Under the pieces are notes generated by a model. It had not been told where the DNA came from. It saw only the letters and a list, made by a program, of their open reading frames with translations, and did not search any database. A program made the translations under genes and the position numbers. Source: Mesostigma viride (Eukaryota; Streptophyta; Mesostigmatophyceae; Mesostigmatales; Mesostigmataceae). From it: a stretch of DNA of 64,000 nt. Of this stretch, positions 42,151-51,729 are shown in pieces; position 1 is the stretch's first letter, and each line of letters opens with the position of its first letter. The DNA is taken from assembly GCA_009746045.1 (NCBI GenBank), contig RPFO01000085.1, positions 300,181 through 364,180 on the forward strand, read 5' to 3'.

Positions 42151-42778
42151 CGTGTAATACGAGTTGTGAGGGTAAGAATGCCACGAATTCCGCCATGGTT
42201 CTTGCAGGAAGTTGCCTTTATTAACAATCAGGAAACACAGACGTAAGTCACGTCACTTCCAAGACTGCACGCAGCACAGACGACAGGGTCGCAGTGCCAA
42301 GAGAACGTGCACGCAAGAACTAGCGTCCCGGTGTGACCAAGTCACTCATATAGCTTACTAGGGACGCGTCCAAGTATTCAGCTGCACTGTCACAGCTGAA
42401 CTGTCAATCAATTGATTACACAGACTCTGGCACGCCTTTGGCGCGCAGATCTATCAATTGTCCATACGGCTAGTCCTGTGGACCTATCCGTACACTAGTC
42501 AGCATCAATTGTCTCATAGGTCCTGGCGCGCTACAGTGCGCCTACCTATCAATTGACCATCAAGTCCTGTACAAGTCCTGTCAACGTCCTGCGGACTATC
42601 AAAGTGACACTTGTACATCCTGTGTCCGTACGCGCCCACAGTGGCGCGCCGGGTACTGTCGGCACAGCCTAGGAAACGTCATAACTTTTACGTTCCTTAA
42701 CCAAATGAGGCGTTCAAGGTGCCGTTGGAAAGAGCGTAACAATCTCTATCCATCTAACGTAAATCCTTTACGTTAACT
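42151..42778 (-). repeat. 5' LTR of element 2
   Basis: It is colinear with the 3' LTR at 34952-35580. Minus-strand reading starts AGTTAACGTAAAGG at 42778. The internal side reads CTCGTATTACACGCTCTGTC, similar to the sequence behind the element 1 LTR (ACTCGAATTACAAGCGAG). Confidence 0.92.
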
Positions 42779-42783
42779 CCTCC

Positions 42784-43712
42784 TTCCGCGGGCTGGCTGA
42801 CAGGAGTCAGCAGCTGCACATCGCGGAGGCGGGCAGTCTGGTTTGTGCGATTATCACGCACTTACTGGGCTTGCCCAACCTCCACGTGGACACACGTAGG
42901 GTGTGTGACGCCTTAATTGCTGCCTGCCCTGCAGGCCCTCCTCTCAGGGAGGAGGGTGCAGGGTGACAGGCTTCGCCTGGTGCGACGCCTGGAGCTCCTG
43001 CACAATGCCATCATGACCGGGGCGGGTAGGTGGTTGCCTACCTGGCTGCATCATGACTTTACTAACCCTACTGACGATGACGTGTCTCTCTCTCCCACCT
43101 TCCATGCATGACTGGGAGGAGGCCCGCAGCAGGAGGCGGGAAGTCACACATACTCACACCGGCCCCACCCAGCCCACCCCTATGTTGCCTACCCATCCTA
43201 CGCAGCCCATGCTTGCTCCTCCTGCTCAGCTCACTCAAGTAGCACCTCCCTCTCAGCATGTCTCTCCTGTGAATGCTGCAGCAGCAACCCCATCTTCTCC
43301 CTCTCCCCCTGCATCCCCCTCCAGGTGGCCCACATACAATGAAAACCGTCCTGTGGATAGGATCAATGTCAGGGGGTTGCCTGAGGGGCATACTAGGGAG
43401 CAGGGGAATCATGTACTTCTCTCTCTCCAGCTGGCTAGGGAGGAACTGAATGTCAAGAACTGGTTTGGATCCCTCATGCAGGGGGATTTTTACCATCAGT
43501 CCTCCTCTCAGATTCAGAATCTCATCCTTGTCTTCCAGCGTAGGTATCCCAGGTGGCAGGACACACAGGCTAGGGCAGTCTGGGAGGCCTTCATGAAGGA
43601 GCTAACTGACCTCCTCTCCACCCCCTCATCTGTGGATCTCCTGGGCCACCTGGCCTCACTGTTCAGTGGCAGTAAAGGCATGGGTGCGGTCATGTTGTCT
43701 AGTACAATGTGA
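42784..43712 (+). pseudogene. Copia element 3, end of ORF0 and gag
   Basis: It continues the frame broken at 34951 (FRGLADRSQQLHIAEAGSLV) to a stop near 42967. Frameshifts near 42960 and 43090 join RLRLVRRLELLHNAIMTGAG and HDWEEARSRRREVTHTHTGP. The Pro-rich segment is followed by a gag region with INVRGLPEGHTREQGNHVLL and NVKNWFGSLMQGDFYHQSSS, homologous to gag of element 0 (FPGLPEGHT ... VRDWFASLRASATPIHQSAK). No zinc knuckle or pol follows, so the element is truncated. Confidence 0.6.
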
Positions 43713-43728
43713 TCAGCACAGGTGCAGG

Positions 43729-43922
43729 ATGCAATATTCCTGTCACCTGTCACCAGGACTTCAGCCACCACTGTGCAGGGCAGAGGTGGCTGGTCCACAC
43801 ACGTTGTGCAGGTGCAACGTGGACAGGCCCAGGATGTCATATTCCTGTCACCTGTCACTAGGGCTCCAGCCACCACTGTGCAGGGCAGGGGTGGCTGGTC
43901 CTCACATGTTGTGCAGGTGCAA
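43729..43922. repeat. Tandem duplication of about 100 bp, two diverged copies
   Basis: AGGATG(C/T)(A/C)ATATTCCTGTCACC, followed by CAGCCACCACTGTGCAGGGC and GTTGTGCAGGTGCAA, occurs twice. It lies between the gag remnant and the next LTR. Confidence 0.85.
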
Positions 43923-44510
43923 TGTTACGTCCCGGCCCAAGTTTTGGTCGGACGTAACAATGGAATAAATTACTAAGGCCTTGTGGCCGTTGTACTGAGT
44001 TTTATGGATATTGGCTATTGTGAGAATTGGACTAGTTATTTTGGTCCTAGGCTGGCCTTATAGGGGCCGGTGCCGTGGCGCCGCGCCAGTTCTGGGTCTG
44101 ACGATGGTTCTAGGCGTGGATCCTGTAGTTGGGGGTCGATGTCGGCCCGGATCCTACGTGGAATGCGTGAATTGGATTGGCCAGTAGGAATTGGTGTGTA
44201 TCTGCGCCGCCACCAACCTAGGTTAAATTAGTCCGAGGACGAGAGTCTCGTCCTCTTGGTTTGATGAATGATAAGTGCGAATACGCCTACACATTGAGCC
44301 CGGGGCAATTATCCATTTGTAATTGGTATTGCTAGCCATTATAAGTGTGTATTAATTAGCTTGGCATCAAGCCGTGATGCCAGATATCTCACGACTCACG
44401 TCGTGAAGCGCAACCTACTTTAGGCTATACCTTGAATTATTCCTAATTCCGGCAGGAAGGGTCTTTCGCTACGTAGCTCAGGCTAGGTGTGTCTGGGCTG
44501 GGACGTAACA
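43923..44510 (+). repeat. LTR with TGTTACGTCC...GGACGTAACA ends
   Basis: The 588-bp segment has 10-bp perfect terminal inverted repeats beginning TG and ending CA, as is usual for LTRs. The start contains its own hairpin (TGTTACGTCC / GGACGTAACA at 43923-43958). CTGGCTATCGGAGG follows, in the position of a primer-binding site. No second copy lies in the window, so this rests on end structure alone. Confidence 0.55.
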
Positions 44511-45253
44511 CTGGCTATCGGAGGAAATGTGCTGGAAAGGTTAGCTAACTCTCGCGGAGAGGGTTAGTGAGCCAATTAGGATACCAAGGCTGAGTTTGAC
44601 GTAGGTAGAGGTTCCGGAATTCAACGACTGCTGACTGGTCGGCGGCCAGCCCGTAAAGGGATTCAACGACGACCTAGCCAGCAAGCGGCCAGTCTGGGAT
44701 ACTCGGCGGGGCTAGCAATAGTCCTGTGGTGAGGTGCTGTAAACGATAGCGTTCAGCTCTCCTGTTTTCAACGACACCTAGTGGCGGCCAGGGCTTGCCT
44801 TCAACGACACCGGGTGGCGGCCAGCTCAGGAGGGTTTAACGTCATCGAATATGGTTCGTCCCCTAGATAGGATTCTTTCTTTGCAAGCGATGCCTGTGGA
44901 AGGCTAGCTGGCGTGCTCGCTTTCTCTCCGGGTTCGCACGCCTAGGGGTTCTTGTTATACGTTGTGCCTCTATAGGGTGTGAATGTCGTTGGTGCGAATG
45001 GAAGTTGCGGATGACGACCATTCGTTGTTTTACCTGTTGTGGGGGTGAATACCGTCTGGCTGTTGCCGACTGTGTTGACGGTGTTTACCTCCGTGTAATT
45101 GTTGTATAGCCCCTTTGCCGCGGAAGGCTGGGGGCGTGTGCTGTGCTACACTCCGTGCTCTCTCCTCGTTCGTTTAAGGTCACTGCACTTAGAGGTAGCC
45201 TGGGATTCCCCTTTCTCTCCTGCTTGCAAGCCGCTGCCAGACTATGATGTAAC
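44511..45253 (+). other. Leader between LTR and ORF, with a repeated motif
   Basis: Four copies of TTCAACGAC, each followed by a GCGGCCAG (44618, 44661, 44766, 44800), suggest a structured or packaging-like leader. No ORF is present. Confidence 0.45.
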
Positions 45254-45601
45254 ATGCCTCGACGTAACAGAATAAATAAGGGTGTACAGTCTGGATTTCC
45301 TTACTACGCAGTAGCTCATGACGGGGATAAGGGTAGACCTGCTATATTCTACAGTTGGAAGACTTGTGAGGAGCACATTAAAGATAAGATATTGTCTCTA
45401 GGCTCTAGTAGTGCTAAGTGGAAAGGGTTTGACAACATTACAGAAGCAGATAGGTTTGTTAGGGAACACATGCCATTGCCTGCTGAGGGGATGCACACCA
45501 CACGTGAATGCTCCAAGCCACCCACGCTCAGCAGTCAGGGGGAGGGGACAGCAGTTACAGTTACCTTCTCTCAGCTGACCATTGGCCCTAGCAAACAGTA
45601 G
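45254..45601 (+). CDS. RNase H1-type RNA-DNA hybrid-binding domain protein
   Basis: This is an intact ORF of 115 residues from the ATG at 45254 (MPRRNRINKGVQSGFPYYAV). Residues 16-68 fit the small N-terminal domain of eukaryotic RNase H1 (also called Cauli_VI): YYAVAHDGDKGRPAIFYSWK, then CEEH, then KWKGFDNITEADRFV. That domain binds RNA-DNA hybrids or dsRNA. Here it stands alone without an RNase H part, about 740 bp behind an LTR. The rest is a Ser/Thr-rich tail. It may help reverse transcription of the element whose LTR precedes it, an inference. No pol follows before the next repeat region. Confidence 0.7.
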   Translation: MPRRNRINKGVQSGFPYYAVAHDGDKGRPAIFYSWKTCEEHIKDKILSLGSSSAKWKGFDNITEADRFVREHMPLPAEGMHTTRECSKPPTLSSQGEGTAVTVTFSQLTIGPSKQ

Positions 45602-45746
45602 AGGATACTATTACTAGGTAGTAATACTAGGTTCTATATCTATAGATCCATAGCACGGGGTTGCTCTTTCTCTCTCTCTTCTTCCTGGGGATCGAGGTGA
45701 TGCCTGCTGTGTAAGGTACCGGTACGAGCACCATCACTAGGAACTC

Positions 45747-46105
45747 GCTACTGAGAAAACTGAGATTTCCTGAGATTTCCTGAGATTTCCTGAGAAAAAA
45801 ACTGAGATTTCCTGAGATTTCCTGAGATGTCCTGAGATGTCCTGAGATTTCCTGAGATTTTCCTGAGATTTCCTGAGATTTCCTGAGAAAGTGACCTGAG
45901 ATTTCCTGAGATTGGCCTGAGAAAATTGGCTTTTTCTCAGGAAATCTCAGGAAATCTCAGGGCTAAGTGGAAACTGAGATTTTACGTGGACACTGAGATT
46001 TTTTTTTCTCAGGCTGAAAATCTCAGGGCATTTTCTCAGGTGCTGAAAATCTCAGGGCATTTTCTCAGGCGCTTAAAATCTCAGGGCATTTTCTCAGGCA
46101 TGCCA
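45747..46105. repeat. CTGAGATTTCC repeat array, left arm
   Basis: About 15 units of CTGAGATTTCC and variants (GATGTCC, GAAAAAAA) lie in the first half. They then appear reversed as TCTCAGGAAATCTCAGG and as a 31-bp unit GCTGAAAATCTCAGGGCATT-TTCTCAGG repeated three times. Confidence 0.85.
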
Positions 46106-46580
46106 TTGCCAGAATTAAATGTGTATTCTAACAAGCATAACACCATCATGCAATAAATCCAGCAATTCATTAATGAATTAAATACGTTATTAGCACATCT
46201 TGTGGTATTAGGCGTGGCATTCATGGCATCACGCTGTTTGATAGTAATGAACTTATGTTTCATTGTGGCATTCTGTGACTCATCATTTCAATACCATCAA
46301 AATATAAAACATCGACTCAAAACTGCTCTCATCCTATTTCTGGATTGCTAGCTGATGGCTCATGGCCATATAACAGCTGGCATGCCAGAGCCCAGCAACG
46401 GTGGTTTCACTCAATATTGATGTGTACGTCTTCTCGTCGAGCTTGTATGCTCCACGATCTGCATCAAGTCATCCCCCAAAGAAAGAAAGCATACAGAAAG
46501 CAAGGAGTTAAATTTACAAACATGATAATAATGCCATATGCAACATGATATTCCAAGAATGATATAGAAGGCGGGCATGC
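46106..46580. other. AT-richer stretch without recognised features
   Basis: Only short ORFs of no recognisable content are present. Confidence 0.35.
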
Positions 46581-46599
46581 TGCCATGCATTGCGTGACT

Positions 46600-46885
46600 G
46601 CGTGCAGGCGTGCAGCTAGGTGTGCGTGCGTGGGCGAGTGCGTGCAGTTGTGCATGAGTGCGTTTGTGCAGGCGTGCCTTGGCGGGTGGGTTGATGGCTG
46701 TGTGCAGGCGTGCGTGCGTGAGTGGGTGCGTGAGAGTGTGCAGCTATGTGTGCGTGTGCGTGCACTTGTGCATGTGCGCGTTTGTGCAGGCGTGCCTTGG
46801 TGGGTGGGTTGATGGCTGCGTGCATGCGTGCGTGCGAGGGTAGGTGCGTGGGAGTGTGCAGCTAGGTGTGCGTGCGTGCAGTCGG
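46600..46885. repeat. GT/GC-rich minisatellite, unit about 120-130 bp
   Basis: TGCAGCTA(G/T)GTGTGCGTG starts at about 46612, 46739 and 46857. Between them, GTTTGTGCAGGCGTGCCTTGG and GGTGGGTTGATGGCTG recur at the same distance. The minus-strand HAHTHTR peptides are artefacts of the repeat. Confidence 0.8.
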
Positions 46886-48960
46886 TGGGCGTGGTGAAGT
46901 CTCCGGGGTGTCGCTGTGGACATGGGTGGGGCACTGGACTCGTGGGTGATACCGTTGTGGGAGGTGAATTGGGTGGGTACTCGTGGTCCTGGGTATTGTA
47001 GAGTGTGTGTGTGTGTGTGTGTTGGACTATTGGGGGGACCCCCCCCTTTGGCGGGGGTCATGGGGGACATTGTTATGGGTTGATTATGTAGTAGTTGTGA
47101 GTCGCAGTTGTAGGTAGCTCGTGCGTAGGTCACAGGTTCGTGTGAGGGTTGGGGATGCTTGGGTTGCGTGGGTGGCTTGGGTATGGTACGTAGGCGGGCT
47201 TGCCGGTGGTCGGTGCAGCAGTGTCAGTTATGGTTGAGTGGACAGCTGATTGGTTGCCCCGGAGGCCGGGGTGGATGGTTATGCTTCACGTGGATGGTGG
47301 GGTGGAGTCATCGTATGTTGGGGCAGCGGGGGGCGGGGTGGGCGGGGTGCAGTGGTGTAGGGGAACCTCGTTGTGGGGCGGTAGGTTTGTTTAGTAGGTG
47401 GTTTGTTATGTTGGTGTGGAAGGTGGTGTATGTAATACGGAAGGGTGGTAGTCAGATAGGTTGGTTTGGGGGGACTCAAGGTGGATGGTCGGGTGGGTCA
47501 TCGGATGGTTTGGGGGAGGAGGGCGGTGTTACGGTGTTGTGGGGGACCTCAGCGTGGGGGCGAGAGTAGTCCGTAGTCAGGTGGGGATGGATAACGGCAT
47601 GTGGATGTCTGTGACGTATATTTGTGGGTGGGGCGGGTATGGAACAGGCAGGGGAGTGGGGCGAGTGGGAGTTAGCGGGGTGGAGGGTGCTGGCATTGTG
47701 GCGGGATGGTTGGAGGCACACGGACACACGTAATGGCAAGAGTAACTGCATGCATAGCAACATTGGACCAGCTGTTCCTAGAACATCTGCAACCCTCAGC
47801 ATGCAACAACCAACAGCAACTGACAACTGCCGACAGTGACAACGTTAGCAAGATGTGACGCCAAGTCCACTGGAGACCCCGATGTAATTTCAGGTGGTTC
47901 CCAGTCCTGCCGTGTACTTCACTTAATTCGGGGCCGCACACTTCGTTTGGTGCAGCAAGGGCTCGTGGCCGGTATGGTGGTAGCCGGTAGGCTTGATTGC
48001 CATGGATATCCGGCGTGGCGGAGGGGCCGCAGGGAGCGAGGCACCATGGAGGAGGCGATGGAGCGATTGAAGAAATGTAGGCAGTAGCCCGGTGCCCAGC
48101 AGCAGCGGAAGTGGAAATATTGCTTGACGCGGTGCGTGCGGTGGGATGGGTAGGCACTGCCTGCCATCACCCGGACATTTCCTGTTACGGCACAGCCCGC
48201 AGTCGGCCATATTGGAGCAGACGGGCCTTGCTGCGAATCGAGGGCGTGATATTGCACGGGAAAAATCATGCCGAGAGTCTCAGGGCGTCTCGCATGGCGA
48301 CAGCTGCAGCGTGAGGGCCGACAAGCTCGAGATGCAGGTCTCGTCGGTACATGTGGGCCACTGGTGAGGTCGCCAATGTGATGGAGCCCTCTCCATCGTG
48401 CCAGTCGGACATCACTCAACAGCCAACAACGATCTTTTGTGCGACCAGCAGCCTCCGAATTCCCAAGTCCGGACTCCGGACGCAGCGCCCCTCTCCAACG
48501 GACTGCACGCGGAAATTTGAAATTCAGCCCGAAGGGCACGCGCCGCGCCAGAGCTGGCACAGGAAGTGGACGTTGCACGTGAATTGGAGAACGCCACCGT
48601 GACAAAGACCAAGGCGATAACGGCAGGTACGCAGCCTTGGCAGCGCCATAATTTTACTTGGACACCATGCGCGGTGCTGTAGGCAGCCATATATATATCA
48701 TTCACAGTGACTCGATGTAAAGTCGGGTGGTGTAATAGCGACATCACCGGGCCCGCTACGTTTTTTGTAGCGGGCCCGGCACCAACCAAGTGACGTGACT
48801 CTGCCAGATGATGATTTGATAACGCAGATGATTTGATAACGCAGTTCAGCATTATCAAACGTGAACGTCAAGCACTCAATCGGCGAGTTTTTCGTGAGCC
48901 AGGAAGCGCTCTTCTCTAGGTATTCCTGTGGTTTCGCAGTTCCCTACATCTTGTGAGGTA
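46886..48960. other. GT/GG-rich intergenic stretch
   Basis: It holds a (GT)9 run at 47005-47025 and G-rich, strand-biased sequence to about 47720. A palindrome, TAGCGGGCCCG, with its complement lies at 48750-48778. Several ORFs overlap on both strands, none with a recognisable domain, so none is called. Confidence 0.35.
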
Positions 48961-48990
48961 CATAGGGACAGTTTAGGTGAGAATACCAGG

Positions 48991-49092
<102 letters not shown>

Positions 49093-49739
49093 CACTATCT
49101 CACTTTCTCGGTCCAAAAATCAAGCCATCACTCACAAACAGCCACGCGACTGCTGTGCTCTCACGCCGTCTCATTACACACAACTGATTTAGGTAATGCA
49201 ACGTTGTTGGCGCGTCAAGGCGTCGGGTTTCATCTCACTTAAATCGTTGTGTGTTCCCTTTGCTGCTTTGCTGGATAACGCATGTTTCCCTTGCATGCAG
49301 GCAATCTACCTAACACAACCATGGCGCACACATCGGCCAGCCCAGCATGGCGGGGAGGGCACCTGCGGACACAGATTTTGTAGGCTCTGAGCCCTCATCA
49401 CATCGCTGTAGCACTGGACAGTCTCCTGCGGTAAATTTCTAGAAAGTCGTCCATTAATTTCAGCAATGATCGCTGGGACAGCCCTACGCGGATGTTATAC
49501 TGCATTTGTAAGATGCTTGTGGCTGTGCATCTTGCCCGCCACCCTCGGACTGTGATTGAGTGCACTTCTCCTTCATGTGTTTTGTCAGTACAGTTTGTCA
49601 TGCTAATGTAATGCAGAAAACCGCAATTCAGGCAGCAAGGTAGCAGCCATGTTGATTTTGATGATGATGATGATGATGATGACTTGGTTTAGGTGGTCTT
49701 TTGAACTTGTTGATTTTAATGAAATAAGTTTACCTGTGC

Positions 49740-50090
49740 GTGGTGTTGATTTGTCAGTTTGCTACGCCTTTGGTTGTCATGTTGACGTTTGTCATGTTAA
49801 CATTTGTGGACATTTTGTCATGTTAACAATTTTTTTGGCCTTCGTTTGTTAACGTCTTGACATTTCTTGACACATCACCTTGGTTTGTCAGTGTATTGAC
49901 ATTTTTTTCCGTGTTGATATGTTGATATTTCAAAGATTGTCAAGGTTTTGTCAACCTTTCAACATTCTGTCAAGGTTTGTCAAGCCTTTGATGTTATCAT
50001 GTCAAGCTTTTGTCAAGTTCTGTCAAGGTTTGTCAAGGTCATGTCAGTTGATATGTCAAGAATCTATATTACTAATTTGGCAATGTAAGG
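49740..50090. repeat. TGTCAAG motif array
   Basis: TGTCA with AAG or ATG following (and TTGACA in reverse) occurs more than twenty times in 350 bp, with irregular spacing, for example GTCAAGGTTTGTCAAG. A smaller cluster lies at 50440-50490. It looks like a subterminal repeat array of a DNA element, but no termini were identified. Confidence 0.6.
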
Positions 50091-50516
50091 TAATCCGACA
50101 CTATTCAGGGCATCACCGAGTACGCGGCCAATCCAGAAGGGGCGGACTGACTGACCACCAATCCGCGCCAAGCGCACGGAAGAACTGCCAACCAATCCGC
50201 GCAAAGCTCCCAGCGAGCGAAGCGAGCGGCCGCTTTAGCGGCCTCCTCTCTGGAGGGCAGCGAAGGAGACCGTCAGTCCGTCACGATTCCTCTCCGGAGT
50301 GCAGCGAAGGAGTACGCTTCTACGAACTACAGTATGCGTCTACAGCGGGCAGCGGGCAGTCCCTCCATGGTCTCTCTACCGCCAAAAATTGATTAATTTT
50401 TTTTTTTTTTTGGCTGTGTGAAGCCAGCGGGTCACACTAGAACTATTTGACAATTCTTGACAAACAATTGTCAAAGTTTGTCAACACTCCGTTCCTAGTG
50501 TGGCAGCGAGGATGGC
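50091..50516. other. Non-coding stretch with GC palindromes
   Basis: It contains GCGAGCGAAGCGAGCGGCC next to GCTTTAGCGGCC (about 50213-50243) and a repeated GGAGxGCAGCGAAGGAG (50250, 50298). A T run lies at 50397-50411. Confidence 0.4.
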
Positions 50517-50933
50517 ATGCCTGCACCAAGGAAGAGGAGGGGTAAGCAGCCTGCAGCAGAAACTGATTCCTCCATCTGCAGCGGCAGTGATAATGGTAGC
50601 CAAGAGGATGTGGCTCCACCTAGCAGCGACAGTGATGACCCATGCAGCTACAATGCGTCTGAACCTGCACGGGGAAGCGTGGACGGAGGGGGAGAGGAAG
50701 GAGGCAGCCTGCAGCAGAAAATGCTGCTGATTCTGCCCGTGGTGGCGATGGCCGCGAGTATGCGGCTGAACCTACGCGGGGGAATCGTGGGCAGAGGGGG
50801 AGAGGGGGTAGGCAGCACAAGAATGTGGCTGAACCTAGCCGGGGCGACCTTGCACCAACGAGGAGAAGTGCAAGGGCGTATGGAAAAGTGAGCTACGCTG
50901 AAGCAGATTGTAGCAACTCGTCTAGTGACTGAA
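50517..50933 (+). pseudogene. Arg/Gly/Ser-rich ORF with one frameshift
   Basis: From the ATG at 50517 (MPAPRKRRGKQPAAETDSSI) the protein is polar and acidic, then Gly-rich. At a G-rich run (about 50690-50700) the frame must change by one base to continue QPAAENAADSARGGDGREYA, a second version of the QPAAE repeat. It then runs to the end ...TRRSARAYGKVSYAEADCSN at 50931-50933. The repeated QPAAE segment supports the joined reading. The composition suggests a nucleic-acid-binding or disordered protein; I do not recognise a family. It lies inside the putative foldback element. Confidence 0.4.
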
Positions 50934-51057
50934 ATTGATGTTCTTATTAAACTTGAAGAGCTGTACTCCAACTGCACAAGAAATTATTATAATTTGTAAT
51001 CAAAGTGATTTCTGGTTGCGTGGTATGAATGCGATTTCTCTGTGTGCATGAGGTTTC

Positions 51058-51394
51058 TCAGTTTTTCTCAGGCCTTAAGTTTCCCAGATATTCTCAGTCT
51101 CAGATTTTCTCAGGCAGCAACCTGAGAAAAAACCGGGCGCCTGAGAAATTTCGTTCCTGAAAAAAAAAAATCTCAGGCGAGGCGACTTTCTCAGGCTGAT
51201 CTCAGTTTTTTCTCAGTTTTCTCAGTTTTCTCAGGTGATTTTCTCAGTTTTCCTGAGAAAACTGAGATTTTTCTCAGTTGATCTCAGGAAATCTCAGGAA
51301 ATCTCAGGACATCTCAGGAAATCTCAGGAAATCTCAGGCAGCCTTCCTGAGAAAACTGAGAAAACTGAGAAAAACTGAGAAAAATCTCAGATCT
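51058..51394. repeat. CTGAGATTTCC repeat array, right arm
   Basis: TCTCAGGAAAT units in inverse orientation to the left arm, mixed with CTCAGTTTT palindromes such as TCTCAGTTTTCCTGAGAAAA (about 51242-51262). Confidence 0.85.
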
Positions 51395-51406
51395 GAGTTC
51401 CTAGTG

Positions 51407-51694
51407 ATGCCAACACGGTACCAAACAAGGAACGCCAGAGAGACAGAAGACGAGCTTAGTGAGAGAGATTCAGATAATAGAGAGATAGAACCTGTAGACA
51501 ACCACGAGCACGGTACAGAAGGGCTAGAGGTACCACCGCACGTCCAAGCAGGGACAGGTACAGGTGAGGTCATGGAGAGACCTGTGGAAGGCTCCCTACG
51601 ATCCAGCTCTAGTTCCCCCGCGGATGGGGACAATCTAGACGCCTTAACCAGGCAGGAAGATGACAGAAGTGACCAAGAGATACTACAGGGGGAC

Positions 51695-51729
<35 letters not shown>

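Larger units (their letters stand above)
34952..42778 (-). mobile_element. Complete Ty1/copia retrotransposon (element 2), minus strand
   Basis: The LTRs are 34952-35580 (3') and about 42151-42778 (5') and look identical over most of their length. CCTCC is duplicated at the ends (34947-34951, 42779-42783), and removing the element restores the frame of the host ORF. Internal order from the right: ORF0 (42137-41427), gag (41256-40157), pol (40015-36530), 3' untranslated region with a T-arm-like hairpin. The polypurine tract AAAGAAAAGAAGGGATTGG precedes the 3' LTR. LTR ends are AGTT...AACT. Confidence 0.93.

Noticed and set aside
46464-47133. His/Thr/Arg-rich minus-strand ORFs and Cys/Val-rich plus ORFs
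   Set aside because: Artefacts of a GT-rich minisatellite; the frames follow the repeat unit and have no unique domain.
49649-49852. Met-rich ORF with a possible membrane segment
   Set aside because: Starts in a (GAT)n run and crosses the TGTCAAG array; no domain, no context.
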